A stretch of DNA of 64,000 bases from Deltaproteobacteria bacterium (GTDB lineage Bacteria; Myxococcota_A; Polyangia; Nannocystales; Nannocystaceae): contig JADJEE010000012.1 of NCBI GenBank assembly GCA_016709225.1, positions 2,461,501 through 2,525,500 on the forward strand, in the 5' to 3' direction. The notes beneath the pieces were generated by a model. It made no database searches, was not told where the DNA came from, and saw only the letters and a program-made list of their open reading frames with translations. The first letter of the stretch is position 1. Each line of letters begins with the position of its first letter. The translations under genes were made by a program, and so were the position numbers. This document shows, one piece after another, positions 38,345 to 49,639 of the stretch.

Positions 38345-39217
38345 TCACTTCGCGGCGCGCGCTTCGAGCTGCTTGCGGAGGTCGGCCTCGAGCTTGCCGA
38401 GACACTCGGGGCGATAGCCGCGGTAGGAGGCCCGGATCACGCCCTTGTCGTCGACCACGAACGAGAACGGGAACTTGGGGCTGCCGTACTCGCCGGCGTA
38501 GTCCTCGGCGCCGATCAGCACCTTGGCCGCGAGCTTGCGCTTGTCGATGAACTCCTTCACCGGCGCAGGATCTTCGTCGGTCGCGATCGCGACCAGCGAC
38601 AGGCCGTACTTGCGATAGCGCCGGTAGAGCTGGTCGAACTCGGGCAGCTCCTTCAGGCAGGGCTTGCACCACGTGCCCCAGAAGTTCACCAACACCACGC
38701 GACCGCGGAAGCTCTTGTTCGAAGACTTCTTGCCGTCGACGCCCGCGAGCTCGAAGGACTTGAGCTTGGTGCCGAGGCCCTCGTCCTTGCCGCACGAGCT
38801 GTCGATCTTCGTGTGCAGTGCCTTGGGCAGCTCGAGCGCGACCGGCTCGCTCGGGGCCGCGCCGCCATCCGCCGCGCCGCCATCCGCCGCGCCGCCATCC
38901 GCCGCGCCGCCATCCGCCGCGCCGCCATCCGCCGCTGCGGTGCCACCCTCCGTCGCCGGTGCGGCGCCACCGTCGGCGTCGGCGACCGCACCGCCGCTCG
39001 GATCCGCCGGGGTCGATGCGCCGTCAGCTTCGGCCTCACCACCGCTGGCCGGCGGATCGTGGGCCGCCAGCACGCCGTCGGGCTCGCCGCCGCCGTCGTC
39101 CCAGGTCGGCACCGCCCCTGCGCCGGTGGTGCCGGGCTTCGGACACGCCGCCGACAGCAGCGATGCGGGGAGGATCGACCAACGCAGCCACGACGACAGG
39201 CGAACGCGAGAGCTCAT
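38345..39217 (-). CDS. TlpA/ResA-like thioredoxin-fold lipoprotein
   Basis: A 290-aa protein from ATG 39217. The signal peptide ends ILPASLLSAAC (lipobox). A long low-complexity linker (residues ~40-118) includes GGAAD repeats. The thioredoxin domain has VVLVNFWGTWCKPCLKELPEF with the CxxC active site, then VAIATDEDPAPVKEF and KFPFSFVVDDKG, as in TlpA/ResA. It probably reduces or isomerises disulfides in the envelope, perhaps for cytochrome maturation, but no cytochrome-assembly gene is adjacent. Confidence 0.85.
   Translation of the reverse strand: MSSRVRLSSWLRWSILPASLLSAACPKPGTTGAGAVPTWDDGGGEPDGVLAAHDPPASGGEAEADGASTPADPSGGAVADADGGAAPATEGGTAAADGGAADGGAADGGAADGGAADGGAAPSEPVALELPKALHTKIDSSCGKDEGLGTKLKSFELAGVDGKKSSNKSFRGRVVLVNFWGTWCKPCLKELPEFDQLYRRYRKYGLSLVAIATDEDPAPVKEFIDKRKLAAKVLIGAEDYAGEYGSPKFPFSFVVDDKGVIRASYRGYRPECLGKLEADLRKQLEARAAK
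38864..38938. repeat. 15-bp in-frame tandem repeats encoding GGAAD
   Basis: Five tandem copies of GCCGCGCCGCCATCC-type units (+ strand) encode Gly-Gly-Ala-Ala-Asp repeats in the thioredoxin lipoprotein's linker. The unit length is the same as in the caspase-like gene, with a different sequence. Confidence 0.8.
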
Positions 39218-39264
39218 GCCGGCGGGTAGCGTAGCAGGCAACCCGTCGCGCGTGGGGCCGCGGC

Positions 39265-40491
39265 CTACGCCAGCGCGCGGCGCAAGGTCGACCAGATCTG
39301 GCGCAACTCGTTCGCGCCGGCGTGGTACGGCAACAGCAGTCGCACGGTGTGGCCGCTGCACACGGTGACGAGCACGCCGAGCCGCTGCATGGCGTCGCCC
39401 AGGGGAGCCGCGGGCTGTCCGTCGCCGGTGATCTCGATGCCGATCATCGCGCCGCTGCCACGGACATCCTTCACGCGCGGCTCGGGATCCTCGGCCGCGA
39501 TCGCCTGCAGAGCCGGCAGCTGCGCCGCCGCCAGCGGCAGCAGGCCGTCTTCGTCCATGATGCGCAGCGTCGCGACCGCGGCCGCGCATGCCAGCGGGTT
39601 GCCGCCGAAGGTCGAGCCGTGGCTGCCCTTGATCATGTGCTCGGCGTGGGCACCGGTGGTCACACACGCGGCGACCGGGAAGCCACCCCCGACCGCCTTC
39701 GCGAGCCACACGATGTCGGGCTGCAACGACGGGTCGTCACCGACCAACGTGTCCCATGCGAGGAACTTGCCGGTGCGACCGCTGCCGGCCTGGATCTCGT
39801 CGTCGCCCAGCAGCGCGCCGTGGCGCGAGCACAGCTCGCGCAGGCCGACCAGGAACTCGCGACTCGCGGGGTAGATGCCGGCCTCGCCCTGGATCGGCTC
39901 GACCGCGACCATCGCGATGCGCGGACCGTACTGCTCGAACAGCGCGGCGACACTGTCGAGCTCACCGAAGCGAGCCCGCACGACGTTCATGGTCGCGAAC
40001 GCGGTGCGGTCTTCGCCGATGCACGCGACGTAGGGCTGCCGGTACGCCGCATTCGCCGTCATCGCCAGCGCGCCGAGGGTGCGCCCGTGGAAGGCGCGCT
40101 CGAACACCATGACGATGTCGCGGCCGGTTGCTCGCATCGCGAGCTTGAGCGCGGCCTCGGTGACCTCGGTGCCGGTGTTGGCGATGAAGGTGCGGGCGTC
40201 CTTCAGCTTGACGCGGGCCGCGAGCTCGCCGGCGAGTTGCTGCTGTGGCGCGGTGAAGAACGTGCCCGCGGCGCCGACGAGCTTGCGCATCTGCTGCTCG
40301 ATCGCCGCGATCCAGTTGGGGTGGGCGTGGCCGAGCGGCAGACAGCCGATGCCGTTGACCGCGTCGAGATAGACGTTGCCCTCGGTGTCGCGCACCCGCA
40401 GCGAGCCGCGACCAGGCGCGACGTCGTCGAACACCGCGGACTCGAGCATCAGGTTGCGCGGCGCGTAGGTCGGCCACCGGAGATCGTGCAT
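39265..40491 (-). CDS. Class III PLP-dependent aminotransferase (acetylornithine/GABA type)
   Basis: A 408-aa fold-type I aminotransferase. The PLP Lys lies in WLAKAVGGGFPV (near residue 245), the ring-N Asp in LGDDEIQAGSGRTGK, and NTGTEVTEAALKLA is the phosphate-cup region. MVAVEPIQGEAG is typical of acetylornithine and 4-aminobutyrate transaminases. The substrate cannot be fixed; no arg gene is adjacent. It lies 44 bp after the TPR-protein stop, same strand. Confidence 0.88.
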   Translation of the reverse strand: MHDLRWPTYAPRNLMLESAVFDDVAPGRGSLRVRDTEGNVYLDAVNGIGCLPLGHAHPNWIAAIEQQMRKLVGAAGTFFTAPQQQLAGELAARVKLKDARTFIANTGTEVTEAALKLAMRATGRDIVMVFERAFHGRTLGALAMTANAAYRQPYVACIGEDRTAFATMNVVRARFGELDSVAALFEQYGPRIAMVAVEPIQGEAGIYPASREFLVGLRELCSRHGALLGDDEIQAGSGRTGKFLAWDTLVGDDPSLQPDIVWLAKAVGGGFPVAACVTTGAHAEHMIKGSHGSTFGGNPLACAAAVATLRIMDEDGLLPLAAAQLPALQAIAAEDPEPRVKDVRGSGAMIGIEITGDGQPAAPLGDAMQRLGVLVTVCSGHTVRLLLPYHAGANELRQIWSTLRRALA

Positions 40492-40535
40492 GCCGCAATG
40501 CTATGGCAGCCCGCCTGCGCCCGCGCAAGCGCGCG

Positions 40536-41747
40536 TCAGAAGCGGCCCGCCACCCCGGCGCCGAGCCAGCGCAGCTCGTGGCGTACGACCACGCGCTGCG
40601 CTCGCAACAGCGTACTCGCGCGCACCGTGCCGCGATTGCGGGGCTGGGTGAACGCGAACAGGCCGATGACCGCGGTGATCATCGCCAGGCCGGCGGTGAC
40701 GCCGGTCAGCGCGTTGGAGACGTCGCGATAGCGATGGAACCGACGATCGTGCTCGATCGGGTACGGCCGCTTCGGGTTCTCCTGCGAGCCCATCTCGAGC
40801 AACGCAGCCTTCTCACGATTCCACAGCTCTTGCTCGCGCTCGAAGGTCCGCTTCTCGATCACCGCGAGCGATCCGGTCACGACCAACGCCGAAGCCGAGG
40901 CCGCGGTGAGTCCGAGCCCGGTCCAGAAGGTCGGCCGCAGCCAGCGGCCACGCTTGCGCGTGGTCGGCAGCGGATCGCGACCGCCTCGGCCGACGTCGAA
41001 GGCCTCGACCAATACCTCCTGCTCCTCGCCGGCGCGCACCTCGATCACGCGATGGCGGCGATCGTCGGGGCGTGGGCCGAGCATGTCGACGTCGATGCGA
41101 CCGGGTTCCACCAGCAGCGGGAAGTCCTGCTGCGAGGTCAGGCGACCGTTGATGCGAAGCTGTCGCAGTCGCACGCCGGCGGCGACACTGAGCGTCAGAC
41201 GACCGACCTGCCGCATCAGCCGGTCGAGCGCGCGCTGCAGCTCCTCGCGCTGTGAGCCGCAGAAGTCGGGATCGACGTCGGGGGTGTCGCATGCCGGCAG
41301 CGCGAGGTAGCGCTTGGCCGCCTGGGCGGCAGCGACGTGATCGCCGGCGCGTTCGTAGGCGAGCGCGAGGTTCGAGAGCGCTGCCGCGGCCGGGATCGCC
41401 GCGAACGCTGCCTCGAACTCCAGCGCCGCTTGGGTGTACGAGCCGCGATTGAACGCGAGGCGTCCGGCCTGGAAGCGGGTCCTGAACTCCTTGACCAGCT
41501 GCTCGTAGATCTTGTCGCCGGTGTTGCCGGGCGCGGTGCTCGGTGCATCGGCGGTGCCGGGGCCCTCGTCGGGCGCGGGCGCGGGCTCGGTGGTCACGGG
41601 CGGCGCCGCGTCGAGCTCACCGGACTCGAGCTCGCCGGACTCGGGCGCGCCGGACTCGGGCTCGATCGCCGCAACCCCGGCGCGTACCCGGGTACCGGGC
41701 AGCGCGATCGCCAGGGCGCAGAGCAGCCGCAGCAGCATCGCCATCAT
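40536..41747 (-). CDS. TPR-type membrane protein, paired with kinase
   Basis: A 403-aa protein. The signal peptide (LLRLLCALAIALPGTRVRAG) is followed by an ESGE/LES repeat and Pro linker. TPR-like helices lie near residues 80-150 (YTQAALEFEAAFAAIPAAAALSNLALAYERAGDHVAAAQAAKRYL). A strand-rich PEGA-like part follows (RLTLSVAAGVRLRQLRINGRL...FPLLVEPGRIDVDM). Two transmembrane helices close it (LGLTAASASALVVTGSLAVI and VTAGLAMITAVIGLFAF). It starts 15 bp after the kinase stop, so it is probably part of the same signalling unit. Confidence 0.7.
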   Translation of the reverse strand: MMAMLLRLLCALAIALPGTRVRAGVAAIEPESGAPESGELESGELDAAPPVTTEPAPAPDEGPGTADAPSTAPGNTGDKIYEQLVKEFRTRFQAGRLAFNRGSYTQAALEFEAAFAAIPAAAALSNLALAYERAGDHVAAAQAAKRYLALPACDTPDVDPDFCGSQREELQRALDRLMRQVGRLTLSVAAGVRLRQLRINGRLTSQQDFPLLVEPGRIDVDMLGPRPDDRRHRVIEVRAGEEQEVLVEAFDVGRGGRDPLPTTRKRGRWLRPTFWTGLGLTAASASALVVTGSLAVIEKRTFEREQELWNREKAALLEMGSQENPKRPYPIEHDRRFHRYRDVSNALTGVTAGLAMITAVIGLFAFTQPRNRGTVRASTLLRAQRVVVRHELRWLGAGVAGRF

Positions 41748-41762
41748 CGTGCGGCAGGAGGA

Positions 41763-43622
41763 TCAGCCACCCGGCCGCAGACGTCCACCCTTGAGGCTCG
41801 GCATCTCGGCGAGCGTGCGGCCGTCCCCGCTCTCGCGCGGCTGCTCTGGCGGCGTCGGAGGCGTGACCGCGGGGCCGCTCGCTTCGGGGGCTTCGCCGGC
41901 GGGCTTGAGCTTGGGCTTCTTCGTGCGCCCGGGCGCGGTGAAGCGGATGTTGGTGTTGGTCTTCGGGCGATCCTCGGGCTGCGCGAGGGCCACGAAGCGG
42001 TAGGTGTGGTTCTGCGGTCCGACCGGCACCAACGTGGCGTCGTAGGGCTGGAAGCCATCGTGCTCGAGGCGCACCGCCACGGGCTCGTCGCCGCGGGGCA
42101 TCTCGACCGTCATCGGTGTCACGCGGTCGTAGCGGCGACCGTCGATGGTGACGGTCGCGCCCTGCGGCTCGGTGTTGAACACCCACTTCACGATCTCGGG
42201 CTCGTCGCTCGCGGCCGCCGTGGTGCCACCGCCGTTGGCGGCGCTGGGCTCGACGCTCTCCACCCGTGCGGGCTCCACTTCGTTGCTGCGCTGCGCGTAG
42301 CTGACGATCGCCGTCCCCACCGCGGCGCCGACCAGCGGCAGGCCCAGCAACAACGACCATGAACGCGACGATCGCGGCGGCGGGGTCGACTGCGTCAGCG
42401 CGGTGGGCACCTCGGGAAACTCGCGCAGGGCCTTGGACGTGCCCGCGGGCGTGGACAAGAGCGAGGTCGGGGTGCGGCCCGCCGCGGCGCTGCGGTTCGA
42501 CGCGCTGCTCGCCGCCGCCTTCGCGACGTCGCCGAGATCGACCGAGCTCGCGCGATGGCGATCGGAGGTGCGATCGATGCCGCGCCCGCGCGCCGATGCC
42601 CGCACGTACTCGAGTCGCGCATCGAAGTAGCGCTTGATGACATCGGCGATGTGCTCGCGCGCGGAGTCGGGGCTCGGCGTGGCACGCATCGCGACCCGCA
42701 GGTCACGCAGCATCTCGTGGGCGTCGGCGTAGCGACGCTCGCGGTCGGGCGCCAGCGCGCGCTCGAGCACGCGCAGCACCTCGGGCGGCAGGTCTTTGCG
42801 GTGCTCGCGGATGTCGGGCAACTCGAAATCACAGGCCCGCGCGAGGATCTCGCTCTCGGTGTCGCCCTGCAGCAGCCGCTCGTTGGTGAGCAGCTCCCAC
42901 ATCACCGCGCCGAGCGCGAACAGGTCGGTGCGGCGATCGATGGGCTGTCCGCGCGCCTGCTCTGGCGACATGTACGGCAGCTTGCCGCGCAGCTGACCGG
43001 TCAGCGTGGTGCTGCGCTTGCCGGCGGCCTTCATGATGCCGAAGTCCACCACGCGCACGCGCCCGTCGGTGCCGGCCAGCAGGTTGTGCGGCGACACGTC
43101 GCGATGCACGAGGTGGTACGGCACGCCGTCGGGATCGACGAGATCGTGGGCGGCTGCGAGACCCTCGCACGCATCCGAGACGATCTGCAGCACCGCTTCG
43201 AGCGAAAGCAGCTCGCCGGTCTTGCGCAGCTCCTTGAGCACCGACGAGAGCGTGTCGCCCTCGACGTACTCCATCACCATGAAGAAGACGTCGTCCTCGC
43301 GGCCGAGGTCGAGGATCTCGACCACGTGGGGATGACGGATGCGCGCGGCGATGCGGGCCTCGTCGAGGAACATCTCGACGAACTCCTGCTCGTTGGCCAG
43401 GTGGGGATGGATGACCTTGACCGCGACCAGTTTCTCGAAACCGGCCGTCCCGATCGCCCGGCCCAGGTACACCGTCGCCATGCCCCCGTGCCCGAGCCGA
43501 TGCAGCAGCTCGTAGCGGCCGACCAGACGCTCGCGCGGGCCGGCCTCGGGCGCCAACGAAACGCTGGCACGCGCGGGCTTCGACCGCGCGTCGACCACCT
43601 TCGTTTCGGCCTCGGCTTCCAT
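41763..43622 (-). CDS. Membrane-anchored Ser/Thr protein kinase with PEGA-like extracytoplasmic part
   Basis: About 619 aa from ATG 43622; the frame is open upstream but without good leader or start. The kinase domain (residues ~36-300) has GHGGMATVY, AVKVI, HRDVSPHN (the myxobacterial version of HRDxKxxN), VVDFGIMK and SPEQ. A transmembrane helix (SLLLGLPLVGAAVGTAIVSYA near residue 440) leads to a PEGA-like segment (NTEPQGATVTIDGRRYDRVTPMTVEMP). It phosphorylates unknown targets. The FHA-DUF4388 protein is a possible reader, not shown. Confidence 0.88.
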   Translation of the reverse strand: MEAEAETKVVDARSKPARASVSLAPEAGPRERLVGRYELLHRLGHGGMATVYLGRAIGTAGFEKLVAVKVIHPHLANEQEFVEMFLDEARIAARIRHPHVVEILDLGREDDVFFMVMEYVEGDTLSSVLKELRKTGELLSLEAVLQIVSDACEGLAAAHDLVDPDGVPYHLVHRDVSPHNLLAGTDGRVRVVDFGIMKAAGKRSTTLTGQLRGKLPYMSPEQARGQPIDRRTDLFALGAVMWELLTNERLLQGDTESEILARACDFELPDIREHRKDLPPEVLRVLERALAPDRERRYADAHEMLRDLRVAMRATPSPDSAREHIADVIKRYFDARLEYVRASARGRGIDRTSDRHRASSVDLGDVAKAAASSASNRSAAAGRTPTSLLSTPAGTSKALREFPEVPTALTQSTPPPRSSRSWSLLLGLPLVGAAVGTAIVSYAQRSNEVEPARVESVEPSAANGGGTTAAASDEPEIVKWVFNTEPQGATVTIDGRRYDRVTPMTVEMPRGDEPVAVRLEHDGFQPYDATLVPVGPQNHTYRFVALAQPEDRPKTNTNIRFTAPGRTKKPKLKPAGEAPEASGPAVTPPTPPEQPRESGDGRTLAEMPSLKGGRLRPGG

Positions 43623-44005
43623 GTCTCGCGGGGGGTGCGACGGCGACTTCGACCGGGGAACTCGGCCGCAGCGCGGAGCCCTTTCGAAATCACGATACGC
43701 GAAAGTGGCGGAGGGATCACGGTCCGGTCGCACGCGAGGACCGCGAGAACCGTGCATCTCGGCATGTTTCCTGGATGCGGCGAGGTCACCGGAGCGCCGC
43801 GGGCTCGCTCGCTTTGAAGGGTTTGACAGCACGCCGCCGCTCGCTCCGCGCCCACGTGCGCGAGGCCGCCCGCGGGTGTCGGCGCAACGCGCCGGAAGCG
43901 AGCAGATCTCGGAGATCGCACCGCCGCGGCCATATTTGTTGGATCGGTCGGAGCGATCCCTGGCCGATCGACGTAGTCATCCTCAGGCGCCACGTCGCGA
44001 CAAAG
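43623..44005. other. Intergenic region upstream of divergent kinase and RHH-like gene
   Basis: Open frames cross it on both strands, but all are of poor composition and lack recognised domains. No RNA gene is seen. It presumably contains the kinase promoter. The far end of the gap (44006-44085) carries the dyad array. Confidence 0.5.
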
Positions 44006-44085
44006 TCCAAGCATTTGGATCGTTTGTCACGCGTTGTCCACAGCATCTTGTGCCGGCGTCTACGGCGCTCCACAACATCTTGTGG
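44006..44085. promoter_or_regulatory. Three helically phased dyads upstream of the RHH-like gene
   Basis: Three related inverted repeats: TCCAA-GCAT-TTGGA (44006-44019), CCACAGCATCTTGTGC (44038-44053) and CCACAACATCTTGTGG (44070-44085, perfect). Their centres are 33 and 32 bp apart, close to three helical turns. They share a CAxCATCTTG core. This is the expected form of an autoregulated operator for a small DNA-binding protein; the binding protein is inferred. Confidence 0.65.
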
Positions 44086-44183
44086 AATGACCCTTGCGTG
44101 TTGCAGGGCCTTGGTTTACTTCCCTCATCAGGAGATCTCGCCCGGTTCGCCGTTTGTGAGCGGGGTCCCATTCGGGGGTAGTC

Positions 44184-44411
44184 ATGGCCAAGCGACAGAC
44201 GCGCCGCAGCATTTCGGTCAAGGGCATCACGTACCAGCGCCTCAAGAACTTCTGCGAGGCGCAGAGCCTGAGCGTGAGCGGGTATCTCGAGGACATCATC
44301 GCGGCCAAGCTGGACGCAGCCAATGTCCCGGTGCCGGAGAAGGTCGAGCCGCGGGCCAAGCCGAAGGCCGGCGAGCCCGAAGAGATCATCTCGCAGCACT
44401 TCACCTTCTAG
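44184..44411 (+). CDS. Small ribbon-helix-helix-like protein
   Basis: A 75-aa protein with a clear start (GGGG before ATG 44184). The N-terminal 45 residues (RQTRRSISVKGITYQRLKNFCEAQSLSVSGYLEDIIAAKLDA) have the order beta strand, helix, turn, helix of RHH/Arc-type DNA-binding proteins, with a basic first strand. The C-terminal third is charged and Pro/Lys-rich. Too short for a confident family call. It may bind the dyads just upstream and regulate itself. Confidence 0.6.
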   Translation: MAKRQTRRSISVKGITYQRLKNFCEAQSLSVSGYLEDIIAAKLDAANVPVPEKVEPRAKPKAGEPEEIISQHFTF

Positions 44412-44495
44412 GCGCGAGTTCGTGACGCTGGCGCGCGATCGCTGCGCGCCCACGCCTCAATCCCTTTGGGTATGCTCCGCCAGGGGTGAGGGCTG

Positions 44496-46088
44496 ATGCG
44501 TCGCAAGGATCTCGAGGCGATTCGACAACTGGTGTCGCGGCGTCGTGCGCTCCAGGGGATGGGTGCCGTCCTCGGCGCCACGACGCTGGGATGTGGTGAC
44601 GACGCGGTCGGCGGCGACGGCACGTCGTCGGGCTCGAGCGGCACGTCCGATGGATCGAGCACCGGCACGAGCTCGAGTGGCACGGGCAGCAGCTCCGGTG
44701 CGGACGGCTCGACCAGTCTCGATCCCACGTCGAGCTCGGGTGCGGACAGCTCCGGTGGCTCCGACTCCACCGGCGAGCCTGTCGACGCGTGCGAGGGCGA
44801 CGGCGGTCTGACGCCGGAGGAGCTGCTCGCCGACGTCGACAACATCGTGCTCGTGATCATGGAGAACCGCTCCTTCGATCACTACTTCGGCTCCACGACG
44901 TTCCTCGAGGACTGGCAGGTCGAGGGCCTCACCGGCACCGAGAGCAACCTCGATCTGTCGGGCACCGCGATCGAGGTGTTCGCGATGGACAACCTCGAGG
45001 TCGCGGACCCACCGCACGACTGGGACCCCGTGCACGCGTCGTGGAACGACGGCGCCAACGACGGCTTCGTGGTCCAGCACGAGCTCGACCACCCCACCAC
45101 GCACACCGAGGTGATGGGCTACTACGTGCGCTCGCAGCTGCCGATCCTCTACGCATTGGCCGAGAACTACACGCTGTGCGACCACTGGCACTGCGCGGTG
45201 CTGGGACCGACCTGGCCCAATCGCTTCTACCTGCACGGCGGCAGCTCGGGTGGCACCACCAGCAACTTCCCCGCGCCGACCCTGACGAACATCTGGGACG
45301 TGCTGAGCGACGCGAACATCAGCCACGCGAACTACTACAGCGACATCCCGTGGGTGTGGGGCGCGTACGCCAACCCCTTCGTCAACTACACCTCGCAGAT
45401 CGACGAGTTCTTCGCGGCCGCCGAGGCCGGCTCGCTGCCGCGCTTCAGCGTGATCGACCCGAACTTCGGCCTGCTCGGCGGTGGCGAAGGCCAGAACGAC
45501 GACCACCCCGACGCCAACGTCACCATGGGCCAGGTGTTCCTGGCGTCCATCTACCAGGCGCTGGCCCAGAGCCCGCAGTGGAATCGCTGCCTGCTCATCA
45601 TCACCTACGACGAGCACGGCGGCTTCTACGACCACGTCGCACCGCCGGCCGCGGTCGATGACGAGTTCGAGTTCCAGCGCATGGGCTTCCGCGTGCCGAG
45701 CGTCGTGATCGGACCCCACGTGCGTCGCGGCTGCGTCAACTCCAACACGCTCGAGCACTGCTCGGTGTTCGCGACGGTCAACACCCGCTTCGGCCTGGCG
45801 CCGATCAACAACCGCGTCGCGCAGACCGCCGACCTGTCGAGCTGCATCAACCCTTCGTTCGTCGGCAACCCGCAGCCGCCGGTCGCGCTGCCGCAGCTGC
45901 AGGCGCGACTGCCGGAGCTGCTGGCGGTGAAGGGCCCGAAGCAGTCGCACCCCGAGATGCGACAGATGATCGCGCAGGGCAAGATCCCGGTCCCGGCGCA
46001 TCGCCGCCACCCCGACGCCAGCCGCGACATCGCGCTCGAGCTCATCAGCCACGCCCAACGGCTCGGCGTACTGAAGCTCGTCGACTGA
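44496..46088 (+). CDS. Tat-exported phospholipase C-type phosphoesterase lipoprotein
   Basis: A 530-aa protein. The leader VSRRRALQGMGAVLGATTLGC has the twin-arginine pattern and a terminal lipobox Cys. A Ser/Thr/Gly-rich linker runs to residue ~105. The catalytic domain is of the nonspecific phospholipase C / acid phosphatase family: VLVIMENRSFDHYFG (metal site), LCDHWHCAVLGPTWPNR, TYDEHGGFYDHVAPP. It probably cleaves phosphate esters such as phospholipid head groups outside the inner membrane; substrate not determined. Confidence 0.88.
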   Translation: MRRKDLEAIRQLVSRRRALQGMGAVLGATTLGCGDDAVGGDGTSSGSSGTSDGSSTGTSSSGTGSSSGADGSTSLDPTSSSGADSSGGSDSTGEPVDACEGDGGLTPEELLADVDNIVLVIMENRSFDHYFGSTTFLEDWQVEGLTGTESNLDLSGTAIEVFAMDNLEVADPPHDWDPVHASWNDGANDGFVVQHELDHPTTHTEVMGYYVRSQLPILYALAENYTLCDHWHCAVLGPTWPNRFYLHGGSSGGTTSNFPAPTLTNIWDVLSDANISHANYYSDIPWVWGAYANPFVNYTSQIDEFFAAAEAGSLPRFSVIDPNFGLLGGGEGQNDDHPDANVTMGQVFLASIYQALAQSPQWNRCLLIITYDEHGGFYDHVAPPAAVDDEFEFQRMGFRVPSVVIGPHVRRGCVNSNTLEHCSVFATVNTRFGLAPINNRVAQTADLSSCINPSFVGNPQPPVALPQLQARLPELLAVKGPKQSHPEMRQMIAQGKIPVPAHRRHPDASRDIALELISHAQRLGVLKLVD

Positions 46089-46130
46089 CGACGCCGCCCA
46101 AGCGCCCAAGGGCTGCTACATTCGCGGCCC

Positions 46131-48428
<2,298 letters not shown>

Positions 48429-48477
48429 CGCCCGCGGCGGTCGCTCGCTCGGGGCGTGCTATCCTCGGCGAGCCGCC

Positions 48478-48804
48478 ATGCCCGACATCGACCTCGCCGA
48501 GCTCATGCGCCAAGCGCAGCAGATGCAAGAAACCATGACCATGCTGCAGCGCGCGCTGGAGCAGGTCACCGTCGAGGGCTCGTCGGGCGCGGGCATGGTG
48601 AAGGTGAAGGCCACCGGCGGTCAGCGCATCGTCGGCATCGAGATCGATCCCGCGGCGCTCCAAGAAGATCGCGACATGGTCCAGGACCTCATCGTCGCCG
48701 CGGTGAACAACGCACTCGACCGCGCCCGCGAGGTCGCGCAGGAGCGCATGAGCTCGATGATGCCCCCGGGCATGCTGCCGCCCGGCATGATCCCGGGCCT
48801 GTGA
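48478..48804 (+). CDS. ebfC: YbaB/EbfC-family nucleoid-associated protein
   Basis: A 108-aa protein. The N-terminal helix (AELMRQAQQMQETMTMLQRALEQ) is followed by SGAGMVKVKATGGQRIVGIEIDPAAL, the family core, a second helix (LIVAAVNNALDRAREVAQERM) and a Met/Pro tail. It forms a dimeric DNA-binding protein. The position between dnaX and recR is the classical arrangement. Its stop overlaps the recR GTG start by two bases (GTGA). Confidence 0.92.
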   Translation: MPDIDLAELMRQAQQMQETMTMLQRALEQVTVEGSSGAGMVKVKATGGQRIVGIEIDPAALQEDRDMVQDLIVAAVNNALDRAREVAQERMSSMMPPGMLPPGMIPGL

Positions 48805-49412
48805 ACACCCCCGTCGATCCACTGCAGCGACTCGCGGCCCTGCTCGCGCGTCTGCCGGGCATCGGCGAGAAGACGGCGCTTCGGCTCGCGCTCGCGTTGG
48901 TGCGAGCGGATCCCGAGTACGTGCGCACGCTGGCCGACGCGGTCGGCTCGGTGCACTCGACCCTCAAGCTGTGCCGGGTCTGCTGCGACCTGACGCCCAC
49001 CGAGCTGTGCCCGCGATGCGACGATGCGCGGCGCGATCACGCGACCATCTGCGTGGTCGCGCAGCCGCAAGACCGCATGGCGATCGAGCGCGCCGGGGTC
49101 TTCCGCGGGCTCTACCACGTGCTGCACGGGGTGCTCGATCCTCTCGCGGGGGTCGGCCCGAGCGATCTTCGCGTCGAGGCGCTGCTGCGGCGACTGCAGG
49201 CCCACGACGGCCCCGACGCGGTGCACGAGATCATCGTCGCGACCAGTCCCAACGTCGAGGGCGACGCCACGGCGCTCTACCTCTCGCGTCTGATCGCGCC
49301 GCTCGGTGTCAAGGTCACGCGGATCGCCTCGGGCCTCGCCGTCGGTGGCGAGCTCGAGTACGCCGACGTGACGACACTGCATCGTGCGCTGCAAGAGCGA
49401 CGCAGCCTCTGA
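48801..49412 (+). CDS. recR: Recombination mediator RecR
   Basis: A 203-aa protein from GTG 48801, overlapping ebfC. The N-terminal HhH (LARLPGIGEKTALRLA) is followed by a Cys cluster CRVCCDLTPTELCPRC (near residues 57-72), then a Toprim-like domain (TICVVAQPQDRMAIERAGVFRGLYHVLHG) and the conserved C-terminus (ASGLAVGGELEYADVTTL). With RecO/RecF it loads RecA on gapped DNA. Confidence 0.95.
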   Translation: MNTPVDPLQRLAALLARLPGIGEKTALRLALALVRADPEYVRTLADAVGSVHSTLKLCRVCCDLTPTELCPRCDDARRDHATICVVAQPQDRMAIERAGVFRGLYHVLHGVLDPLAGVGPSDLRVEALLRRLQAHDGPDAVHEIIVATSPNVEGDATALYLSRLIAPLGVKVTRIASGLAVGGELEYADVTTLHRALQERRSL

Positions 49413-49565
49413 GGTCGGAGGGAACCGCCGCGATCGGGCCCTGGGGGCACCCGCGCGAGGTTTCCGGCCGGACGGCCCCCTCGCCTCGCATGCGGTTCGT
49501 GGATGATCCGCGCGCATGCCCGCCTCGATTGCCATCAAAGAGGTCGAGAAGCCGGGGCGCGGCCG

Positions 49566-49594
49566 TAGACTTGCCCAATCGAGTTTGCTAGGTT
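49566..49594 (+). promoter_or_regulatory. Weak sigma-70-like promoter candidate for mglBA
   Basis: TAGACT, a 17-bp spacer and TAGGTT lie 46 bp before the mglB ATG. Both boxes match consensus only partly, so this rests mainly on spacing and position. Confidence 0.3.
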
Positions 49595-49639
49595 CGCCCG
49601 GTTCCCGGCGGCCCCCACCGCGAGGAGTGCGTTTCCGCA

